The notes below the pieces were generated by a model. It was given only the letters and a program-made list of their open reading frames with translations. It ran no database searches and was not told the DNA's origin. From positions 1 to 45,569 of the IMG/VR virus record IMGVR_UViG_3300046810_000402: a DNA stretch of 45,569 bases; one strand, written 5' to 3'. Below are positions 31,856-40,012 of the stretch, in pieces (within the stretch, counting starts at the first letter, position 1; each line of letters starts with the position of its first letter). A program made the translations under genes and the position numbers. This stretch comes from a virus.

Positions 31856-32179
31856 ATGAAACCTCATAGCACCGATGCCAAGACCTCTGAAACGCTACCT
31901 GCCTGGCTAGCCGTGACCGATGCCGGCGTGACAATCACCCTGTCGAAACCCAAGCCCTTCAATGGCATCACGGTTGAAACGTTGCACATGCGTTCGCCAA
32001 CCGTACGCGAGGTTCGCGCTTGCCAAAAAGCACAACCCAACGATGAGCTGGCCGTGGATGCGATGCTGTTTTCAAGCCTCATGGATATCTCTGAAAAGGA
32101 ATTGATGGAGCTGACTCTCAGAGACTACGAGCGCGTGAAGCGAGGCTATTTTCGTCTGGTCGACGAAGACGAACTTTGA
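31856..32179 (+). CDS. Tail assembly chaperone E
   Basis: The 107-residue protein is of the P2 E/TAC type: ITLSKPKPFNGITVETLHMR, SPTVREVRACQKAQPNDELA and MLFSSLMDISEKELMELTLR. Such chaperones coat the tape measure during tail assembly. The frame ends GAA CTT TGA T, identical in the CTT TGA core to the +1 frameshift site of the RF2 gene. The extension frame lies just beyond. Confidence 0.9.
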   Translation: MKPHSTDAKTSETLPAWLAVTDAGVTITLSKPKPFNGITVETLHMRSPTVREVRACQKAQPNDELAVDAMLFSSLMDISEKELMELTLRDYERVKRGYFRLVDEDEL

Positions 32180-32291
32180 TCCATCGACGTTGCGGGAACT
32201 CGCGAAACGCCTGGCCCGGGAAACCGGGTTTTCTCTGTCTGAGATTGAAGCGATGCCTTTCTCCGACATGATCTGGTGGCTCACCGAGTGA
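32178..32291 (+). CDS. Chaperone extension E' (reached by frameshift)
   Basis: A 37-codon frame, +1 relative to E, reads DPSTLRELAKRLARETGFSL then SEIEAMPFSDMIWWLTE and stops at 32289-32291. The ending resembles the GpE/E' pattern (short helix, W-rich end) of P2-like phages. It has no convincing start codon or ribosome site of its own: the frame is open only from 32139 and overlaps the E stop. A shift at CTT TGA would yield E-E'. Tail chaperone pairs in contractile and siphoviral phages commonly need such recoding, though most are -1. Confidence 0.65.
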   Translation, partial: DPSTLRELAKRLARETGFSLSEIEAMPFSDMIWWLTE

Positions 32292-32330
32292 GCAGCCATC
32301 CACGGAAGGTTACAGCCCATGGGGTGAATA

Positions 32331-34925
32331 ATGGCAAAACAACTGGCGCTTGGGCTGGTGATCGGCGGCGCCGTAAGCAGGTCTGTGGGTGCGGCATTCA
32401 AGGACGTCGAGGGCCGCGTTAAGCGCCTTGAATCGACTGCGAGCAAAGCCCGCGTTCTGCAATCAGTCATCGGCGAAACAAAAAAGCTACAGGAAGAATG
32501 GCGCAAGGCGCATTTGGCCGGGGCGTCTACGGCGGACACCCTGCGCCGAAAGCTGGATACCAATCTGGACACCTTGCGCAAGCAAGGCGTCGAGGTGCGC
32601 AACCTTGGCAGGGCCTATGAGCAGATGGGTCGTAAAGCCCGCGCCGCCGAGCTGAAATCTGTCGGCCAGGCACAGATGCGGCAAGGGGGAACGGGGTTGC
32701 GCAATACCGCTGCAGTAACGGCAGCTGCAGCAGCCACAACTATGATTGCCCCAACCAGGGTAAGCGCTGCATATGGTGCGGTCATCCGTGACATCGCCAT
32801 CAAGGCGGGCATTGCAGGTACCGATGACGAAAAGCGCTTATCCAGTACGGTCATCGATACCTCGCGCAGCACAGGTATGGCGCGTAACGAAGTGGCCGAT
32901 GTAGTGAACGCCCTGGCGAGTGCCGGCATGGATCTGAAGGAGGCGCTGCTGTATGCGCCCGTTGCTGCGAAGTTCGTGGTCGGGCAGGGGGCTGACGGCA
33001 ACGACACAGCCACGATGATCAATGCGCTCAGGGAAAACGCCAAGATCACTGACCCCAAGGCAATCCAGAAGGCGCTGGAAGCCATCGCCTATCAGGGGCA
33101 GGCGGGAAGCTTTGAGGCCAGCGACATGGCGAAGTGGTTTCCGGAGCTGCTGTCCCAGATGGCGAATATGGGCGTTACCGGGAACCAGGCTGCGAACGAG
33201 CTGGGCTCGATGCTTCAGGTACAAATGAAGACGGCTGGCAGTGCGGATGCAGCAGCCAACAATTTGAAAAACTGGATCTCGAAGATTGGCTCCCAAGACG
33301 TTGTGAAAGCCTACAAGGACGCCGGCATCGATTATTCGGCATCCATTGCGACAGGTCTGGACAGAGGATTGACGACCATCGAGGCCAGCTTCGAACTCGC
33401 GCAACGCTACGTCGAAGCGACAGACCCAAAAAAAGCTGAAGCCATGGCCCAGGCCATGAAAAAACTCGATAAGGAGGTCGACCCGGTCAGGGCGCAGAAA
33501 ATGGCAACGGCTTTTGAGGCGTCCCTTCGAACGGGAGATCTGTTCGCAGACATGCAGGTAAAAGCCGCGCTGACTGGCTACATGCAAAGCAAAAAGCTGT
33601 ACCAGGACCTGAAGGCCGGCGCGGCCAATGCCTCCGGAATACTGGACAAAAACCTGGCGGAGCGCCGCGAGACTTCTGCGTACAAATGGCAGGAAACAGC
33701 GCAGGCCATGGACGACGCTTTGCGCAGCGCGGGCGACGCTATGCGGCCCGTGACGGACCAGTTGGCGTCTGGGCTTACCCGCCTCAGCAAAAGCATCGCG
33801 CAATTGAGTGACAGAGCGCCTGCGCTGGTCACCGGCCTGCTCGGTGCGGGCGCAGCGATTGCGACGATAAGCGCGGCGTACAGCAGCTTCAAAATAGCCA
33901 AGGGATTGATGAACATCGGACGTGGCACGCTGATGGGGAACCCCAACATCGTGCAGAAAGTGGCCGTGGTCAGTGGGCTGGGCGGGTTGGGTTCGGGAGG
34001 CGACAACGACACCTCCAAACGTAAGGGGCGTCGTGGGCGGGTCACATCCAGCACTTCGAAGACCGCTGCCAAACCACGCATGCGCGTCTACGCGGGCGGC
34101 CCTAATGAAGCGCCGAAATCACTGAGCAGCTGGAAACCTCCGACCACAACACCCGCTCCGGCGAGATCATTGGTCCCCGTTGGCAAGTCCTCAGGCTCTC
34201 TCCTGGGCGGTATGAAAGGACTGGGTAAAGGCAACGTGCCGGCGGCATTATTCGAGGCAGCGCTGAACGCCAAGGAGGTTTACGACACTGCCAAAACGCG
34301 TGATGAAAAAGCAGAAGGTTACGGTAGCGCCGCCGGGACCTTGGCCGGCACGTTGGCGGGAGCCGCCGCCGGGGCGGCAATCGGCTCGGCTGTCCCTGTC
34401 ATCGGCACAGCAATCGGAGGACTCATCGGCGCCTATATGGGCAGCATGGGTGGCCGTTCAATAGGCGGTGTCGTAGGCAAATCTGTGTTCGGAGGGCCGG
34501 ACACGAGCCCCGCAGCCGAATCGAAACCCAGTACTCCAATGTTGATGAAACCAAGGCCAGGCCCAGCGGTACCAAGCCTCGCAACCATGGGGGCTTCGTT
34601 CGGCCCTGGTACACCGTACATGACACGTACTGCATCATCGTCAATGCCTGGCATGAATGACGTAGTTCGTGCGTTCAGGGATGCCGACGCGAAAGCGTCG
34701 ACAACTGTCCTTGCAACGGCGGCCAAAGCCGCACCATCGAACCCCGCGGCGCCGAAGGTCGAGCAAAAAATCACCCTGTCACCTTCCTTCAGCATCCACG
34801 TCCAGGGCGATGCCAAGGACCCACAGCTGCTGCTCAACCAAATGATGCCGGAGATCGAGCGTCGCCTTGCCGAGACGGCGCAACAAGTCGCCCGGCGCAA
34901 CATGACTGACGAAACAGTCTTCTAA
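32331..34925 (+). CDS. Tail tape measure protein T
   Basis: The 864-residue protein sets tail length. It begins MAKQLALGLVIGGAVSRSVG and is largely helical. The tape-measure domain spans about 180-400 (VVNALASAGMDLKEALLYAP, NLKNWISKIGSQDVVKAYKD). Hydrophobic segments lie near 510-530 and 665-710 (AGTLAGAAAGAAIGSAVPVI, Gly-zipper type). The C-terminus is Pro/Ala rich, then a beta/helix end. It is preceded by the E/E' pair, as expected. Confidence 0.93.
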   Translation: MAKQLALGLVIGGAVSRSVGAAFKDVEGRVKRLESTASKARVLQSVIGETKKLQEEWRKAHLAGASTADTLRRKLDTNLDTLRKQGVEVRNLGRAYEQMGRKARAAELKSVGQAQMRQGGTGLRNTAAVTAAAAATTMIAPTRVSAAYGAVIRDIAIKAGIAGTDDEKRLSSTVIDTSRSTGMARNEVADVVNALASAGMDLKEALLYAPVAAKFVVGQGADGNDTATMINALRENAKITDPKAIQKALEAIAYQGQAGSFEASDMAKWFPELLSQMANMGVTGNQAANELGSMLQVQMKTAGSADAAANNLKNWISKIGSQDVVKAYKDAGIDYSASIATGLDRGLTTIEASFELAQRYVEATDPKKAEAMAQAMKKLDKEVDPVRAQKMATAFEASLRTGDLFADMQVKAALTGYMQSKKLYQDLKAGAANASGILDKNLAERRETSAYKWQETAQAMDDALRSAGDAMRPVTDQLASGLTRLSKSIAQLSDRAPALVTGLLGAGAAIATISAAYSSFKIAKGLMNIGRGTLMGNPNIVQKVAVVSGLGGLGSGGDNDTSKRKGRRGRVTSSTSKTAAKPRMRVYAGGPNEAPKSLSSWKPPTTTPAPARSLVPVGKSSGSLLGGMKGLGKGNVPAALFEAALNAKEVYDTAKTRDEKAEGYGSAAGTLAGTLAGAAAGAAIGSAVPVIGTAIGGLIGAYMGSMGGRSIGGVVGKSVFGGPDTSPAAESKPSTPMLMKPRPGPAVPSLATMGASFGPGTPYMTRTASSSMPGMNDVVRAFRDADAKASTTVLATAAKAAPSNPAAPKVEQKITLSPSFSIHVQGDAKDPQLLLNQMMPEIERRLAETAQQVARRNMTDETVF

Positions 34926-34934
34926 GGGGAACGC

Positions 34935-35780
34935 ATGGGGTACATGGAAAGCATGCAGTCGAGCCTCAAGCACCTGGTGCAGGCCGGGGAGGCCGGGCGT
35001 AAGGATCTGGATGGAATGCTCGGCCCGGTGAACGGCGCGATAGGTGACATCACCGGCGCGGCCGATGAGCTGGAAGGAATTCCGTTCGTGGGGCCTGCCA
35101 TCGGTGCAAAGCTCAAACGCATCACCGGCGCAATCAGCTCAGCCCAGTCCAAGGTTGGCCAAGTGGTAGCCGCCTACGGCAAGGCGACCCGCGCCGCCTC
35201 CGAAATACAGCGGCGGGTTGAAGTCCTGGACGAGCAAGCCGCGAGGGCAAAATCCGCCGTAAACAAACTGGCTGCCAAACTGAGCCCAGGCTCCGAACCC
35301 GTATTCTCAACGGCCAGCCTAGCGCCGAACGGGACACCCGCACCGGAGGCAGTAAAACCGTTTCCACACCTGTTGATCATGCAACCGATAGCACCCAACG
35401 CGCAGCCGTATTTCTTCAATCTCGATACCGCAGCGTTCAACGAACTGAACCGCTCCAGCGCTTTTCGCTGGGCGGCGCAAGAGCGCCTCACCCGGCGATC
35501 AGCACAGCAGGCGGTGGGTATGGGCGAAGAGAAAATAACCCTCAAGGGCGCTATTTTCCCGGGATTTAAAGGCGGCATTCAACAGCTCAATGTATTGCGC
35601 AGCATCGGCCAGCAATTGAACCCCGTGCTGCTAACCACAGGATACGGCGAAGTGCTCGGCCACTGGTGCCTGGTCAACATCAGTGAAGAACAAAGCCCCC
35701 TGCTGCAGGGCGGCATTCCCCGCAAGCAGGCTTTCACTCTGGAGTTCGTACGTTATGGCGATGACTTGCAGAACATCTGA
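34935..35780 (+). CDS. Tail protein U with N-terminal extension
   Basis: The C-terminal ~150 residues match P2 gpU (FAFNLDT-like PYFFNLDTAAFNELNRSSAF, IFPGFKGGIQQLNVLRSIGQ, VLGHWCLVNISEEQSPLLQG). The first ~130 residues (helical, GAIGDITGAADELEGIPFVG, EIQRRVEVLDEQAARAKSAV) are absent from the ~160-residue P2 protein. AAGGGGA lies four bases before the ATG. gpU caps the tube. The extension resembles sequences in other Pseudomonas tail U proteins. Confidence 0.88.
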   Translation: MGYMESMQSSLKHLVQAGEAGRKDLDGMLGPVNGAIGDITGAADELEGIPFVGPAIGAKLKRITGAISSAQSKVGQVVAAYGKATRAASEIQRRVEVLDEQAARAKSAVNKLAAKLSPGSEPVFSTASLAPNGTPAPEAVKPFPHLLIMQPIAPNAQPYFFNLDTAAFNELNRSSAFRWAAQERLTRRSAQQAVGMGEEKITLKGAIFPGFKGGIQQLNVLRSIGQQLNPVLLTTGYGEVLGHWCLVNISEEQSPLLQGGIPRKQAFTLEFVRYGDDLQNI

Positions 35781-35961
35781 AGGCGACGTGCTGGACACGA
35801 TCTGTCAGCACTACTACGGCCACCTGATCGGCACGGTGGAAGCCGTCCTCGATGCCAATCAGGGACTGTCTGATCAACAGCAGCCGTTCCGTGCCGGGCT
35901 ACTGATCAACCTGCCCGACGTGGCATCTGCGGCGGATGAGGCGGTAACGCTTTGGGATTAG
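35755..35961 (+). CDS. Tail protein X (LysM-like)
   Basis: The 68-residue protein starts at ATG 35755 inside the 3' end of gene U and reads MAMTCRTSEGDVLDTICQHY, then VLDANQGLSDQQQPFRAGLL. This is the P2 gpX/LysM-like tail protein, thought to bind peptidoglycan. GGAG lies about ten bases upstream. Confidence 0.9.
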   Translation: MAMTCRTSEGDVLDTICQHYYGHLIGTVEAVLDANQGLSDQQQPFRAGLLINLPDVASAADEAVTLWD

Positions 35962-36075
35962 CGGCATCGTCCTTGAAAGGCGCGTGCTGCCTGCAGTCGT
36001 AGGCGGTTTGAACAAAATGTCGATGATCGTCAGCTTAGGTTGCGGTCCCTAATCTCACACCCGCCTGGTGGCTTG

Positions 36076-37110
36076 ATGAAACCTATGTTCCAAATCCTTG
36101 CCAATGGCATCGACATCACCGCTGTGATCAACGACCGCATGCTGCTGATTCGAACGATCGACAAGCCGGGTGAAAGCTCGGATGACTTCGAACTGCGCAT
36201 TGATGATCGAGACGGCGCCGTGACGTTGCCGAAACGAGGCGCGAAATTGAAGGTGTACCTGGGCTACCAGGGGCAGAAGCTCACCCTGATCGGCACCTAT
36301 ACCGTGGATGAAGTCGAGGTGTCGGGGGCCCCTGATACCGTCGTCATCCGAAGCAAATCCAGTGACACCCGCAGTGGTGCCAAGACCACACGCAGTGGCA
36401 GCTGGGAGGGCGTCAGTCTGGCGAGCATTGTTTCAGACATCGCAGGACGCAATGGCTGGAAACCCGAATGCTCGGTGCAAACGCTCGTTGAGCGCGCGGA
36501 TCAGCTGAGCGAATCAGACTTGAACTTCATCACCCGGCTTGCGAGGCAGCACGACTGCACCGCCAAAGTGGCGGAGGGCAGGCTCATCGTTCTTCCGCGT
36601 CAGGGTGGCGTGAGTGCCAGCGGCAGAAAACTACCCCTGATCGTTATCCGCCGCAGTGACGTCAGCCGTTGGCAATTTCGCTTGGGCGATGACAACGTCA
36701 AGAAAACAGTGAAGGCTGCCTATGCGGACAAGAAAGGCAACCTGGTCACGGTCCAACTGGACAATGAAGACGACACGAGCGGTTTGCCACCGGTCCATAC
36801 CGACAGGCACATCCACCCAAACAAAAGTGCTGCAGAAGCGGCGGTGAAGGCGCGCCTGGCCGGTTTCAACCGCTCGACAGCGGGCGTGAGATTTGACATG
36901 CCTGGCAGAACCGATCTGTTTGCCGAGCGGGAAATCGATGCTCAAGGGTTCAAGGTTGGGCTGGACGGTAACTACCTTGTCGATTCCGTGGAGCAGGTAT
37001 TCACCCAGGCTGGCTGGTCCACAACAGTCGAATGCAACGGGGGAAGAAAAGGCAAAGCCAGCGCCAAAGGCAAGAAGCCGAAGAAACCCGTGAAAGTCAT
37101 ACAGCTTTAG
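36076..37110 (+). CDS. Late control/tail protein D (VgrG-like)
   Basis: The 344-residue protein resembles P2 gpD, the hub beneath the spike: FELRIDDRDGAVTLPKRGAK, LYLGYQGQKLTLIGTYTVDE-like region, SSDTRSGAKTTRSGSWEGVS and LNFITRLARQHDCTAKVAEG. It ends with a Lys-rich tail. ATG 36076 is preferred over upstream in-frame starts because the conserved part begins there. A 114-bp gap without features separates it from X. Confidence 0.92.
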   Translation: MKPMFQILANGIDITAVINDRMLLIRTIDKPGESSDDFELRIDDRDGAVTLPKRGAKLKVYLGYQGQKLTLIGTYTVDEVEVSGAPDTVVIRSKSSDTRSGAKTTRSGSWEGVSLASIVSDIAGRNGWKPECSVQTLVERADQLSESDLNFITRLARQHDCTAKVAEGRLIVLPRQGGVSASGRKLPLIVIRRSDVSRWQFRLGDDNVKKTVKAAYADKKGNLVTVQLDNEDDTSGLPPVHTDRHIHPNKSAAEAAVKARLAGFNRSTAGVRFDMPGRTDLFAEREIDAQGFKVGLDGNYLVDSVEQVFTQAGWSTTVECNGGRKGKASAKGKKPKKPVKVIQL

Positions 37111-37135
37111 CCAAACCAAGATCAGCTTGCGAACG

Positions 37136-37157
37136 CCGCCATCGAGCGGTTTTTTTT
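37136..37157 (+). terminator. Terminator-like hairpin before the lysozyme gene
   Basis: CCGC-CATCGA-GCGG (37136-37149) is followed by eight T and then CTGGAGA before ATG 37173. This is the fourth module of this kind. It would separate tail from lysis gene expression. Confidence 0.65.
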
Positions 37158-37172
37158 CGTCTGGAGAATTAC

Positions 37173-37682
37173 ATGTCACGAATCAATCTGGCTGCGACGG
37201 GCGGTGTCAACGTAAACGCTTACCTCGACATGCTTGCCTGGTCGGAACTTGGGAGCGACTACCTGAGCCGGTCTGATGACGGCTACAACGTCATCGTTAC
37301 TGGGATCGACGGCAGGCTGGAGCTCTTCGCCTCCTACGCAACCCATCCTTTCGAGAACGGACGCAAATCCAAAGTCATCAACACCAGAGGGCTGACGTCG
37401 AACGCGTCCGGCCGCTATCAGTTCATGCTCAAGGACTGGCCGCACTACCGTGATCTTCTGCGGCTCCCTGATCTCGGGCCAGAGAGCCAGGATCGATGGG
37501 CCGTCCAGCTCATCAAGGAGTGCAGGGCGCTTGAATACGTCATGGCCGGGCGCACTGCCGAAGCAATCGGCAAGTGTCGGAACATCTGGGCCAGCCTTCC
37601 GGGCGCTGGGTACAACCAGCGCGAGCACCTGCTTGAGGATCTGCTGGCACGCTATGTCGCGGCTGGCGGTTCGTTGGCATGA
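37173..37682 (+). CDS. Endolysin (GH104-like lytic transglycosylase)
   Basis: The 169-residue protein begins MSRINLAATGGVNVNAYLDM and has LAWSELGSDY (candidate catalytic Glu), SNASGRYQFMLKDWPHYRDL and GKCRNIWASLPGAGYNQRE, as in lambda R-type transglycosylases. No signal peptide is present, so it needs the holin to cross the inner membrane. CTGGAGA lies upstream. It overlaps Rz by 4 bp. Confidence 0.9.
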   Translation: MSRINLAATGGVNVNAYLDMLAWSELGSDYLSRSDDGYNVIVTGIDGRLELFASYATHPFENGRKSKVINTRGLTSNASGRYQFMLKDWPHYRDLLRLPDLGPESQDRWAVQLIKECRALEYVMAGRTAEAIGKCRNIWASLPGAGYNQREHLLEDLLARYVAAGGSLA

Positions 37683-38218
37683 CTCCGCTGGACCTCGTTC
37701 CAGCGCCTTACCGGTTTGCACTGGTAGCGGTACTGGTCCTCGCCGGTTCCGGCGGCGGGGCACTTCTTTCCTGGAAAATTCAGGGGTGGAGATACGGGCA
37801 CCAGCTTGAACGCCAGGCTCGCCTGCAGGCGGACACCCTCACAGAAATTGCGCTAGCCGGCGCAACACTCCAGCGCGCCGAACAAGCCAAGCGCCTCACG
37901 CTGGAGCGCACGCTCCAGGCGAGCGACCAAACTCATTACGATGAAATGACCCATGCCCAAGAAAATCAGAAACGCCTGCGTGATCGGCTTGCTACTGCCG
38001 ATCTGCGCCTGTCAGTCCTATTCGCCGCCACCGATCCCGCTGGCCGTCCAGTGCGAACCACCACCGCCACCGGCCGCGTGGTTCATGGAACCCATCGAGC
38101 CGAACTTGACCCAGCGCATGCTCAACGAATTGTCGGCATCACCAGCGATGGAGATCGAGGAATGATTGCGCTGCGGGCGTGTCAGGATTATGCCCGTGGA
38201 GTTACGACCCCACAGTAG
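37679..38218 (+). CDS. Rz: i-spanin Rz
   Basis: The 179-residue inner-membrane spanin has an N-terminal anchor (YRFALVAVLVLAGSGGGALL) and a long periplasmic coiled coil (TLQRAEQAKRLTLERTLQAS, QENQKRLRDRLATADLRLS). It pairs with the outer-membrane lipoprotein Rz1, encoded inside it in another frame, to fuse the membranes at lysis. Its 3' end overlaps the convergent membrane-protein gene by 17 bp. Confidence 0.9.
   Translation: MTPLDLVPAPYRFALVAVLVLAGSGGGALLSWKIQGWRYGHQLERQARLQADTLTEIALAGATLQRAEQAKRLTLERTLQASDQTHYDEMTHAQENQKRLRDRLATADLRLSVLFAATDPAGRPVRTTTATGRVVHGTHRAELDPAHAQRIVGITSDGDRGMIALRACQDYARGVTTPQ
37953..38165 (+). CDS. Rz1: o-spanin Rz1 lipoprotein, embedded in Rz
   Basis: In the +1 frame of Rz, 70 codons encode MPKKIRNACVIGLLLPICAC followed by a Pro-rich stretch (PPPIPLAVQCEPPPPPAAW). 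The lipobox I-C-A-C after a short hydrophobic signal and the Pro-rich mature part are diagnostic of Rz1. It is entirely contained within Rz, as in lambda. Confidence 0.9.
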   Translation: MPKKIRNACVIGLLLPICACQSYSPPPIPLAVQCEPPPPPAAWFMEPIEPNLTQRMLNELSASPAMEIEE

Positions 38219-38987
38219 CTTTTGAGGCGTCTTCTTTTGGCGTTGGCTTAGACCGAAGTACTGGGTTGATCTTGGTTACGCTGACGATATGGTTGTCACG
38301 ATTCGCGATCTTGTAGAGGTCCGGGCCTTGTAAAACATAGGTGTACAGCGTGGACGCGAAAACGGTATCCCCGGTTACTTTCGTGCCTTCCTTCGTCGTG
38401 ATCGTCATAACTGTTTTCAACCCACTGATGCGTTGGCTTGCGTCCGTGGGGTTCTGTTTTTCAAAAGTCGAGTACGCGGATTTTTGTCCACTCTGTAAGC
38501 CGACCGTAGGAATAATCGAAACCATGACAAGGCCCAAGGTCATCAACAAGCTGAAAGCGCCTTTATCTGTCCGGTTGCGGAACGCGAAAAGCTTGGCTAT
38601 CGAGCAGTAGAAGATGATCGTCGGTATGAACGTCAGGGCAAGAGCTCCCCACGGAAACCAGTCCGCTGCCTTTACATATACCGCGAGTACAACTGCCAGA
38701 TATCCTTGAAATAATAATGTCGGTAGCCCTAAATCGATTTCGTTCGTGCTAATACCCAACGTTTCCAGTTGGCCGGTGAAATCGACGTAACCCATGATCG
38801 CCAACATGCTGTTGACGATAACGGCGATTACCGCTGCAACCTTCAATGCGAACTCATAATTGAATCGCTTCGCTTCAGCCTTCACTTCGAGGGAGGGGGC
38901 GGCTACACCCGGTGGACTAAAAGGCAGCGAGTCATTCGTGATTTTGACGTGAACGATCTTGTCCTTGCCTCTACCGAAAAGCTTCAT
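38202..38987 (-). CDS. Four-segment membrane protein (candidate exclusion moron)
   Basis: The 261-residue protein starts MKLFGRGKDKIVHVKITNDS. Hydrophobic segments lie at about 47-70 (FALKVAAVIAVIVNSMLAIM), 90-110, 115-140 (ALALTFIPTIIFYCSIAKLF) and 150-172. A ~90-residue C-terminal soluble domain follows (VMTITTKEGTKVTGDTVFAS). GGAA lies upstream of ATG 38987. Leftward, alone, AT-richer than the tail genes. Superinfection exclusion is a possibility only. Confidence 0.7.
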   Translation of the reverse strand: MKLFGRGKDKIVHVKITNDSLPFSPPGVAAPSLEVKAEAKRFNYEFALKVAAVIAVIVNSMLAIMGYVDFTGQLETLGISTNEIDLGLPTLLFQGYLAVVLAVYVKAADWFPWGALALTFIPTIIFYCSIAKLFAFRNRTDKGAFSLLMTLGLVMVSIIPTVGLQSGQKSAYSTFEKQNPTDASQRISGLKTVMTITTKEGTKVTGDTVFASTLYTYVLQGPDLYKIANRDNHIVSVTKINPVLRSKPTPKEDASKATVGS

Positions 38988-39044
38988 GCACAAATTTCCG
39001 TATATCGCGCCCAACTCCGTCAGGCGTATCAGTTAAAAGAAGCT

Positions 39045-39076
39045 GCCTGACTGGATGATCCACCATCCAGTCAGGC
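39045..39076. promoter_or_regulatory. 13-bp perfect inverted repeat upstream of the membrane-protein gene
   Basis: GCCTGACTGGATG and CATCCAGTCAGGC are perfect arms with a 6-base loop. On the leftward strand it is followed by CAGCTTCTTTTAAC, so it may act as an attenuator or protein-binding site in the leader of the gene at 38202-38987. It lies within the 198-bp intergenic region before the Dam-type gene. Confidence 0.5.
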
Positions 39077-39185
39077 CGCCGACCCTGCAGCATAACCCTG
39101 CAAGCCCAGCCAAGGCTCCTGCTTCGTGCACAAAGCGAAGCGAGTCTAGCGCGCGACATTCCTCTAAATAAGGCTTGCACACACA

Positions 39186-39983
39186 ATGAATCACTCTCCC
39201 ATCATCCCCTGGATGGGCGGCAAACGCCGTCTGGCCGACCGTCTCATTCCACTGTTTCCACCTCACGAATGCTACGTCGAAGTATTCGCAGGGGGCGCTG
39301 CGCTGTTTTTCATGCGCCCTCAACCTGCACCGGTCGAGGTTCTGAACGACATCAACGGCGAACTGGTGAACCTCTACCGCGTCGTACAGAACCATCTGGA
39401 AGAGCTAGTCCGGCAGTTCAAATGGGCGCTCAGCTCCCGGCAGATCTTCGAATGGCAGAAAACCGCCCGCCCAGAGATCCTCACCGACATCCAGCGCGCT
39501 GCGCGTTTCTTTTACCTGCAGCACCACGCTTTTGGTGGCCGTGTTACCGGGCAGACTTTCGGTACCGCAACTACCGGGCCCGCCATTAACGTCCTTCGGA
39601 TCGAAGAGAAGCTTTCGAGTGCCTGGCAACGCCTGTCTGGAACCTATGTGGAAAATCTGCCATGGCTGGAATGCGCCGAGCGCTATGACCGAGCGCACAC
39701 CTTTCATTACATGGACCCACCGTACTGGCAGACGCAGGGGTATGGCGTGGATTTCGACTTCGAGAATTACGCCCGAATGGCCGAATTCATGAGGCGTTGT
39801 AAGGGCAGGGTGATGGTCAGCATCAACGATCACCCCGATATTCGTCGCGTGTTTGCCGGCTTTCACTTCGAGAGCATCGAGATTCGTTATAGCAATGCCA
39901 ATAACCGCCAAGGCTGCCTCGAAGCCTCCCGAGAACTGGTGATTTTGAACTGGAAACCCGCTGATCTGAATGGTCTTTTTTGA
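39186..39983 (+). CDS. DNA adenine methyltransferase (D12/Dam class)
   Basis: The 265-residue protein has the alpha-class N6-adenine MTase layout: PIIPWMGGKRRLADRLIPLF with AdoMet motif, VEVFAGGAALFFMRP, then YMDPPYWQTQGYG (catalytic DPPY at about 178). A central target-recognition region lies between. It would methylate adenines in the phage genome. No cognate nuclease is seen. Together with the C5-MTase it gives the phage two DNA-modification activities. Confidence 0.92.
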   Translation: MNHSPIIPWMGGKRRLADRLIPLFPPHECYVEVFAGGAALFFMRPQPAPVEVLNDINGELVNLYRVVQNHLEELVRQFKWALSSRQIFEWQKTARPEILTDIQRAARFFYLQHHAFGGRVTGQTFGTATTGPAINVLRIEEKLSSAWQRLSGTYVENLPWLECAERYDRAHTFHYMDPPYWQTQGYGVDFDFENYARMAEFMRRCKGRVMVSINDHPDIRRVFAGFHFESIEIRYSNANNRQGCLEASRELVILNWKPADLNGLF

Positions 39984-40012
39984 CGACCGAACATCAGGGG
40001 CTGGCTGCTCGT

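Noticed and set aside
32838-33803. Leftward 321-codon frame inside the tape measure gene
   Set aside because: Antisense shadow of a long, clearly coding tape-measure gene; no ribosome site and biased composition.
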